DNA from: [Bacillus] enclensis
Lineage (GTDB): Bacteria; Bacillota; Bacilli; Bacillales; Bacillaceae_B
DNA: 52,599 nucleotides
Assembly: GCF_001456935.1 (NCBI RefSeq)
Contig: NZ_KQ758493.1
Span: 1 to 52,599 of the forward strand
Direction of reading: 5' to 3'
Part shown: one piece after another, positions 46,945 through 52,599 of the stretch
Layout: each line of letters opens with the position of its first letter
Numbering within the stretch: position 1 is the first letter of the stretch
Notes under the pieces: model-generated
Seen by the model: the letters and a program-made list of their open reading frames with translations, nothing else
Database searches by the model: none
Told to the model about the DNA's origin: nothing
Program-made: the position numbers and the translations under genes

Positions 46945-46989
46945 AAACCGAACATTTTATGAATTATTTTTATAAAATGTTCGGTTTTT
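46945..46989 (+). promoter_or_regulatory. Inverted PurBox pair (PurR site), also guaA terminator hairpin
   Basis: AAACCGAACATTT (46945-46957) and its inverse AAATGTTCGGTTT (46975-46987), separated by 17 bases, fit the PurR PurBox consensus and spacing. The same palindrome with following T's can form a terminator hairpin for guaA. The pbuG promoter lies just downstream. Confidence 0.85.
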
Positions 46990-46992
46990 CTA

Positions 46993-47021
46993 TTGACCGC
47001 GGCTGTGTTCGTTGGTACAAT
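46993..47021 (+). promoter_or_regulatory. pbuG promoter
   Basis: TTGACC 46993-46998, 17-base spacer, TACAAT 47016-47021, directly after the PurBox pair. Confidence 0.85.
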
Positions 47022-47053
47022 AGTCATGTCTTAATAAATCTTAATAGTAATTG

Positions 47054-47117
47054 TTACGTCGTATAATTTCGGGAATAGGGCCCGAGCGTTTCTACCAAGC
47101 TACCGTAAATGGCTTGA
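47054..47117 (+). promoter_or_regulatory. Guanine riboswitch aptamer upstream of pbuG
   Basis: P1 ACGTCGTAT / CTACGAGGT, P2 TTTCGGG with CCCGAG, conserved GTTTCTACC and CCGTAAATG, and TTGACTACGA with the guanine-specific C. Confidence 0.92.
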
Positions 47118-47182
47118 CTACGAGGTAATTGATAGATGGACTTCGTATTACTGCAAGTCCCTTCTGTTTTTTATCTTACAGT

Positions 47183-47219
47183 CAAAGCTCTGAACTTTCG
47201 GTAGTTCAGAGCTTTTTTA
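47183..47219 (+). terminator. pbuG leader terminator
   Basis: AAAGCTCTGAAC, loop, GTTCAGAGCTTTTTT: the riboswitch expression platform before pbuG. Confidence 0.85.
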
Positions 47220-47257
47220 TTTTGAGATCTGCGACGGCACGAGGGAGGAGTAAGGAT

Positions 47258-48592
47258 ATGAGGAATTTCTTTCAGTTTGAACAACTTGGAACCAACTACA
47301 AAAGAGAAATAATCGGGGGACTGACAACATTCCTTTCGATGGCTTATATTTTGGTGGTCAACCCGTTAACGTTGACCCTTCAATCAGTACCGGACCTGCC
47401 GGACAGCATGCGTATGGATGCCGGAGCGGTATTTGTGGCAACCGCGCTTGCGGCTGCAATCGGTTCTTTGATCATGGGGCTGCTTGCGAAGTATCCAATT
47501 GCGCTTGCACCGGGAATGGGCCTTAACGCATTCTTCGCCTACACGGTTGTGCTGACTATGGGTGTTTCCTGGCAATCCGCACTAACAGGCGTTTTAATTT
47601 CAGGGTTGATTTTCATTGCCTTGACCCTTACCGGAATACGTGAAAAAATCATCAATTCCATTCCTGCAGAACTGAAGTTTGCAGTTGGAGCAGGAATCGG
47701 GCTGTTCATTACATTTGTAGGTTTTCAGAATGCAGGAATCATTGTCAATAATGATGCTGTTCTTGTAGGAATAGGGGATCTGACACACGGGAACACGCTG
47801 CTTGCGATTTTTGGTCTTGTCATTACGGTCATTCTGATGACAAGAGGCGTCAAAGGCGGAATTTTCATCGGGATGGTCGCGACTGCCATCGTTGGGATGA
47901 TCGTCGGGCTCATCGATACTCCGAAAGGTATCGTGGATGCGGCGCCGAGCCTGTCGCCGACATTCGGGGCTGCGCTTGATCCGCTGTTCAACGATGCGGG
48001 CAGCATTTTCACCATCCAAATGCTCGTTGTCGTTCTTACATTCTTATTCGTTGATTTCTTTGATACGGCTGGTACACTTGTTGCCGTTGCAAACCAGGCA
48101 GGATTAATGAAAAACAATAAACTTCCGCGCGCCGGCAAAGCATTATTCGCGGACTCTTGTGCGACAGTGGTAGGGGCTATTTTGGGTACTTCAACCACTA
48201 CGTCGTACATCGAATCTTCCGCGGGGGTTGCGGCAGGGGCAAGAACAGGGTTTGCTTCAGTCGTCACCGGAATTCTATTCTTGCTGTCAATCTTCTTCTT
48301 CCCGCTCCTAGCGGTCATCACAGCACCGGTCACAGCACCGGCCTTGATCATCGTAGGGGTCCTGATGGTTTCATCGCTTGGTGAAATCGACTGGAAGAAG
48401 TTCGAAATTGCAGTACCTGCATTCCTGACGATCGTTGCTATGCCGCTTACCTACAGCATCGCCACAGGTATCGCAATCGGATTCATTTTCTACCCGATCA
48501 CGATGATGATCAAAGGGCGCACGAAAGAAATCCACCCGATCATGTACGGACTGTTCGTCATCTTTGTACTGTATTTCATTTTTATTGCTTAA
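47258..48592 (+). CDS. pbuG: Hypoxanthine/guanine permease
   Basis: 444 residues from ATG 47258 (GAGGGAGGAG); a longer frame from 47129 would start inside the terminator. NCS2/AzgA-like transporter with about 12-14 membrane segments: FEQLGTNYKREIIGGLTTFLSMAYILVVNP N-terminus and ATALAAAIGSLIMGLLAKYPIALAPGMGLNAFF. Imports hypoxanthine and guanine. Its control by both PurR and a guanine riboswitch fits a purine salvage permease, and neighbouring guaA shares the riboswitch logic. Confidence 0.96.
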   Translation: MRNFFQFEQLGTNYKREIIGGLTTFLSMAYILVVNPLTLTLQSVPDLPDSMRMDAGAVFVATALAAAIGSLIMGLLAKYPIALAPGMGLNAFFAYTVVLTMGVSWQSALTGVLISGLIFIALTLTGIREKIINSIPAELKFAVGAGIGLFITFVGFQNAGIIVNNDAVLVGIGDLTHGNTLLAIFGLVITVILMTRGVKGGIFIGMVATAIVGMIVGLIDTPKGIVDAAPSLSPTFGAALDPLFNDAGSIFTIQMLVVVLTFLFVDFFDTAGTLVAVANQAGLMKNNKLPRAGKALFADSCATVVGAILGTSTTTSYIESSAGVAAGARTGFASVVTGILFLLSIFFFPLLAVITAPVTAPALIIVGVLMVSSLGEIDWKKFEIAVPAFLTIVAMPLTYSIATGIAIGFIFYPITMMIKGRTKEIHPIMYGLFVIFVLYFIFIA

Positions 48593-48602
48593 CATATTCT
48601 TT

Positions 48603-48633
48603 AAAACTGATCTCTCTTTGAGGTCAGTTTTTT
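48603..48633 (+). terminator. Terminator after pbuG
   Basis: AAAACTGATCTC, loop, GAGGTCAGTTTTTT. Confidence 0.85.
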
Positions 48634-48776
48634 CATTTGAAAAGAGGATGTGACGGAATCGGAGAGAATGTAATACTCAAAGGGAAGTTATATTATTGAT
48701 AAATGTGTTCATTTTCGTTAAAATCATGAAATCGGATACTTGTCGAAAATGGTCGAAATGATGGGGAGAAATTCAT

Positions 48777-49619
48777 ATGTCTACTTTGAGTGTTAAAAAA
48801 ACATTGAATAACAATGTTCTGATCGCCGAACATGAGAGTTACGGAGAAGTCGTGCTGATCGGGAAGGGAATCGGGTTTAACCGGAAAAAAGGAGATCCGA
48901 TTCAAAACGATATAGCCGAAAAAATGTTCGTCCTGAAAGGAGAGAAAGAACAGGAGCAGTATAAAAACCTTCTGCCTTTCCTTGATGAGAACATGTCCAA
49001 TGTAACCATCTCTGCCATCGAACTTATCAGGGAGAGGACAAATTCGTTCTTGAATGAACACATCCATATTGCCCTGACCGACCATATCCTCTTTGCCATC
49101 AACAGGCTGATGAGGGGCATGGAAATCCGGAATCCTTTCCTGGTGGAAACAAGGACTCTTTATCCTTTTGAATATGAAATCGCACGTGAAGTAGTGGAAA
49201 TGATTAACGATATGACCGACGTGAATCTGCCCGAGGGGGAAGTCGGGTTCATCGCCCTCCATATTCATAGTGCGATGATGAATAAAGATCTTTCCGAGGT
49301 GAACCAGCATTCCCAGTTGATATCAAGGCTGACGACCATGATCGAACAGCAGCTGGACGTGAAGATAAACAAAGAGAGTGTAGACTATATGAGGCTGGTC
49401 CGTCATATTCGATACACAATCGAACGCGTCCTCCGCGAAGAACGGGTGGAGGAACCAGAAAAAATTGCAAAACTGTTGAAAGAGGAATACCCTCTCTGCT
49501 ATAATCTATCTTGGAAGCTGATCAAGATGATGCAGCAAACATTAAGAAAACCTGTTTATGATGCAGAAGCGGTGTATCTGACGATGCATCTGCAGCGCAT
49601 ACAGACTAAAGTTAAATAA
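48777..49619 (+). CDS. glcT: PtsG antiterminator GlcT (BglG family)
   Basis: 280 residues. N-terminal CAT RNA-binding domain (VKKTLNNNVLIAEHESYGEVVLIGKGIGFNRKKGD), then PRD1 (~70-170) and PRD2 (~175-275) with histidines such as ALTDHILFAI and GFIALHIHSAM. It binds the RAT in the ptsG leader and prevents termination; PRD phosphorylation by the PTS controls it. RBS ATGGGGAGA. Directly upstream of its target. Confidence 0.94.
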   Translation: MSTLSVKKTLNNNVLIAEHESYGEVVLIGKGIGFNRKKGDPIQNDIAEKMFVLKGEKEQEQYKNLLPFLDENMSNVTISAIELIRERTNSFLNEHIHIALTDHILFAINRLMRGMEIRNPFLVETRTLYPFEYEIAREVVEMINDMTDVNLPEGEVGFIALHIHSAMMNKDLSEVNQHSQLISRLTTMIEQQLDVKINKESVDYMRLVRHIRYTIERVLREERVEEPEKIAKLLKEEYPLCYNLSWKLIKMMQQTLRKPVYDAEAVYLTMHLQRIQTKVK

Positions 49620-49654
49620 TGTACTTATCTATCTTACGTGTTACTGATTCGATC

Positions 49655-49743
49655 AGGCATGAGTAAAGAAGATAATTGAAACGTGTAAATTGGGGCAGTC
49701 TATCCCTATACGTTCATTATCCTCTTTTCTCATGCCTTTTTTT
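49655..49743 (+). promoter_or_regulatory. RAT/terminator switch in the ptsG leader
   Basis: Terminator arms AGGCATGAG (49655-49663) and CTCATGCCT (49729-49737) then T's; the RAT-like hairpin ACGTGTAAATTGGGG / CCCTATACGT sits inside (about 49681-49713) and competes with it. GlcT binding to the RAT should permit ptsG expression. Confidence 0.8.
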
Positions 49744-49745
49744 CA

Positions 49746-49865
49746 TGGCCAGCTCCGGCGCCTAGCCCCTCGAGACGTTTCGGACCGCCCAATGAAGTCA
49801 AAGAACGACATCACTGGTCGGCCCAAGAGCGTTGGTCGGGGCTGAATGAGGCGCCTGCGCTTTTC
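49746..49865. repeat. Interspersed repeat family B, copy 2
   Basis: GGCCAGCTCCGGCGCCTAGCC to GGCGCCTGCGCTTTTC; outer GGCGCC/GGCGCC, CCCCTCGAG and TCGGGGCT inverted segments. It lies between the antitermination switch and ptsG, lengthening the leader. Confidence 0.8.
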
Positions 49866-49924
49866 TTGTTTGCTATCATCCAATCTGCTGAATAAAACCA
49901 ATTATCAAAAGGAGGAAAACTCAT

Positions 49925-52006
49925 ATGTTTAAAAAGGCTTTTGGCGTTTTACAAAAAGTCGGTAAAGCACTAATGCTTCCGGTTGCGATCTTACCGGCTG
50001 CCGGGCTGCTGCTTGCATTTGGTAATGCTTTGCAGAACCCAACACTATTAGAAATAGCTCCATTCCTTTCAAACGGTGGAGTCGAAATGGTTGCCAGTGT
50101 CATGGAGCAAGCCGGCGGAATCATCTTCGGTAACCTCGCGCTGCTCTTCGCAGTCGGTGTAGCCATCGGACTTGCCGGCGGTGAAGGTGTTGCCGGGCTG
50201 GCAGCAATCGTCGGTTTCTTGATCATGAACGTAACAATGGGAACCGTGGAAGGACTCGGCATTCCAGATGTTACAGGTGAAGGGGTAGACCCTGCGTATG
50301 CACTTGTCCTCGGAATTCCGACACTTCAAACCGGTGTGTTCGGCGGTATCATCGTCGGTATTCTGGCAGCGTATATGTACAATCGATTCTTCCAGATTGA
50401 ATTGCCATCTTATTTAGGTTTCTTCGCTGGGAAACGATTTGTTCCAATTGCCACTGCAGCATCTGCAGTCGTGTTAGGTCTATTGATGCTTGTCATCTGG
50501 CCGCCGATCCAAAATGGTTTGAACTCATTCTCAAACTTCATGCTTGGTGAAAACAGAGCATTTGCAGCATTCATCTTTGGTGTAATCGAACGTGCGTTGA
50601 TTCCATTCGGACTTCACCACATTTTCTACTCACCATTCTGGTTTGAATTTGGTTCGTATACATCTGAAGCTGGCAACATCATCCGTGGTGACCAGGCAAT
50701 CTTCATGAAACAAATCCAAGATGGTGTGCAGGATCTTACTGCCGGTACCTTCATGACTGGTAAATTCCCGTTCATGATGTTCGGTCTTCCGGCTGCGGCA
50801 CTTGCGATCTACCATGAAGCGCGCCCTGAGCGTAAAGCGGTAGTAGCGGGTATCATGGGATCTGCTGCTTTGACATCATTCTTGACTGGTATCACAGAGC
50901 CGATCGAATTCTCATTCTTATTCGTAGCTCCTGTATTATTCGGGATCCATACAATCTTTGCAGGTCTATCATTCTTGACCATGCACCTTTTGGACGTAAA
51001 AATCGGTATGACATTCTCAGGTGGTCTGATCGACTACATCTTATTCGGTCTGATCAACCCGCAGACTAATGCATGGATCGTTATCCCTGTAGGTCTTGTC
51101 TTTGCAGTCATTTACTACTTCGGTTTCCGTTTCGCTATCCGTAAGTGGAATCTTATGACTCCTGGACGTGAAGAAGTGGAAGACGAAGATGAAGAAGGTA
51201 CAGCAGCAGCTGGTGGAGCAGGCGAACTTCCATATAATGTTCTTGAAGCGCTTGGCGGCGAAGAAAACATCGCCCATCTTGATGCTTGTATTACTCGTCT
51301 CCGTGTATCCGTTAATGACGCGAAAAACGTTGATAAGCCAAGACTTAAAAAATTGGGTGCCTCAGGTGTACTTGAAGTGGGTAACAGCATTCAGGCGATC
51401 TTTGGTCCAAAATCTGATACATTGAAATCACAAATGCAGGATATTATGCGCGGTAAAGCTCCACGCAAAGCACAAACAAGTGCAAGTGAAGAAGTAGAAC
51501 AGCAAATTGAAGAAGTGAATCCAGAAGCTCTTCAAACAACTGAAGAAGAAAAGCACGAAAGATTTGTAGCGCCTATCACAGGCGAAATCAAAGATATCAC
51601 AGAAGTGCCTGATCAAGTGTTCTCAGGCAAAATGATGGGAGACGGTTTTGCGATCCTTCCTACAGAAGGAACAATCGTTTCTCCTGTAGATGGTAAAGTC
51701 GTAAATGTATTCCCGACAAAACACGCCCTTGGCCTTGAATCCAAGAACGGACGCGAAGTGTTGATCCACGTTGGTATCGACACAGTGAAACTTGAAGGAA
51801 AAGGCTTTGAGGCACTTGTAAAAGAGGGAGACCAAGTAGAAGCGGGTCAACCGCTGCTTGAAGTAGACTTAGACTTCATCAAAGAAAACGCTCCTTCTAT
51901 TATGACTCCGATTGTATTCACGAACCTGAAAGAGGGTCAGCAAGTGACTCTTGAAAAGACAGGCAAAGTGAATCGCAACGATGAGGACATCATCAAGATC
52001 GATTGA
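49925..52006 (+). CDS. ptsG: PTS glucose-specific enzyme IICBA
   Basis: 693 residues, RBS AAAGGAGGAAA. IIC membrane part (~1-405, [30 protein letters not shown]); IIB with active Cys in [17 protein letters not shown] (~455); an acidic linker; IIA with active His in [18 protein letters not shown]. Imports and phosphorylates glucose. Controlled by GlcT through the leader; the domain order IIC-IIB-IIA matches B. subtilis PtsG. Confidence 0.97.
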   Translation: MFKKAFGVLQKVGKALMLPVAILPAAGLLLAFGNALQNPTLLEIAPFLSNGGVEMVASVMEQAGGIIFGNLALLFAVGVAIGLAGGEGVAGLAAIVGFLIMNVTMGTVEGLGIPDVTGEGVDPAYALVLGIPTLQTGVFGGIIVGILAAYMYNRFFQIELPSYLGFFAGKRFVPIATAASAVVLGLLMLVIWPPIQNGLNSFSNFMLGENRAFAAFIFGVIERALIPFGLHHIFYSPFWFEFGSYTSEAGNIIRGDQAIFMKQIQDGVQDLTAGTFMTGKFPFMMFGLPAAALAIYHEARPERKAVVAGIMGSAALTSFLTGITEPIEFSFLFVAPVLFGIHTIFAGLSFLTMHLLDVKIGMTFSGGLIDYILFGLINPQTNAWIVIPVGLVFAVIYYFGFRFAIRKWNLMTPGREEVEDEDEEGTAAAGGAGELPYNVLEALGGEENIAHLDACITRLRVSVNDAKNVDKPRLKKLGASGVLEVGNSIQAIFGPKSDTLKSQMQDIMRGKAPRKAQTSASEEVEQQIEEVNPEALQTTEEEKHERFVAPITGEIKDITEVPDQVFSGKMMGDGFAILPTEGTIVSPVDGKVVNVFPTKHALGLESKNGREVLIHVGIDTVKLEGKGFEALVKEGDQVEAGQPLLEVDLDFIKENAPSIMTPIVFTNLKEGQQVTLEKTGKVNRNDEDIIKID

Positions 52007-52016
52007 TTTTGTATTA

Positions 52017-52057
52017 AAAGCCCCTCCGCCTTAGAAAGGTGCAGGGGCTTTTATTTT
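52017..52057 (+). terminator. Terminator after ptsG
   Basis: AAAAGCCCCT... and AGGGGCTTTTATTTT around a CCGCCTTAGAAAGG loop. Confidence 0.85.
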
Positions 52058-52155
52058 ATATAGAAGAAAAGGGTGCCGGAACCCCTGGTTGGAGCGTATT
52101 TGAGAGGGTGTATGAAATTCTATTAAAAAGTTTTGAATTAATTTACCGAAAACTG

Positions 52156-52184
52156 TTGACGCAACTCGAAATGGTTGATATACT
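52156..52184 (+). promoter_or_regulatory. rrn promoter P1
   Basis: TTGACG 52156-52161, 17-base spacer, TATACT 52179-52184. Confidence 0.8.
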
Positions 52185-52260
52185 TTAAAAACCGTCGCAA
52201 GTGAGACGCGGGAACAACTTCATTTAATAGAAAAGCCAAAAAACTTTTTTAAAAAAGTTG

Positions 52261-52290
52261 TTGACAAAACCGCTTGAAACTTGGTATGTT
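52261..52290 (+). promoter_or_regulatory. rrn promoter P2
   Basis: TTGACA 52261-52266, 18-base spacer, TATGTT 52285-52290, followed by the ACCTTGAAAACTGAACAA leader typical of Bacillus rrn operons. Confidence 0.75.
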
Positions 52291-52421
52291 GGTTGAGTCG
52301 CTTCAAACGAAGCAAGCAACAAATTGAACCTTGAAAACTGAACAAGACAAGACAATACGTCAACGTTAATTCTAGATTTACCGCAACGATTTAATCGTTG
52401 CAAACAAGAGCTATTCAAACT

Positions 52422-52599
<178 letters not shown>

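Overview
The window looks like a chromosomal segment of a Gram-positive, spore-forming Bacillaceae bacterium. This is inferred from B. subtilis-like gene order, a CIRCE-controlled groESL, strong AGGAGG-type ribosome binding sites, a Spo0M homologue and TatAy/TatCy-type proteins; a marine Bacillus/Rossellomorea-like species is a guess. It lies between two rRNA operons: it begins in the 3' end of a 23S gene (then 5S, tRNA-fMet, tRNA-Asp) and ends in the first ~180 bases of a 16S gene behind tandem promoters.

Layout. (1) 1-680: rRNA and tRNA tail. (2) 1.1-3.8 kb: tsaE-tsaB-rimI-tsaD, for the tRNA t6A modification, followed by a dense cluster of DnaA boxes. (3) 4-9 kb: an ABC-F ATPase (minus), rex, tatA-tatC, and ydiK/ydiL (minus). 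(4) 9.3-11.4 kb: groES-groEL under CIRCE. (5) 11.8-19.2 kb: a MarR/MFS divergent pair, a transglutaminase-like lipoprotein, a nucleoside hydrolase, a DUF1906-like surface protein and an AlaX-type editing protein. (6) 19.8-31.5 kb: an AT-rich Tad/Flp-type pilus locus with CpaB, TadZ/CpaE, TadA/CpaF, TadB, TadC, a Flp1-like pilin, a VWA lipoprotein, a secreted heptad-repeat protein, unknown proteins, TadE/TadF-like pseudopilins and a second lipoprotein. (7) 31.6-34.2 kb: three membrane proteins and a Spo0M-like protein. (8) 34.2-37.6 kb: a repeat-rich region with a zinc-ribbon-like gene and an IS110-family element inserted in an interspersed repeat. (9) 37.6-40 kb: pncB-nadE for NAD salvage. (10) 40.4-48.6 kb: moxR/DUF58/transglutaminase genes (yeaC-yeaD-yebA order), then guaA and pbuG, each behind a guanine riboswitch; pbuG also has an inverted PurBox pair. 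(11) 48.8-52 kb: glcT and ptsG with a RAT/terminator switch between them.

The most notable observations: (a) the IS110 element at about 35669-37268 has an upstream non-coding stem-loop whose two sides match the left and right insertion flanks in opposite senses, as expected of a bridge RNA, and the target it specifies is the core of a repeat present in five copies in this window; (b) the Tad-like locus has unusual accessory proteins, including a secreted protein with five exact-length heptads; (c) three intergenic arrays have a 20-21 bp helical-period repeat; (d) a DnaA-box cluster lies beside tsaD. Repeats of two palindromic families are nested in each other and in regulatory leaders.
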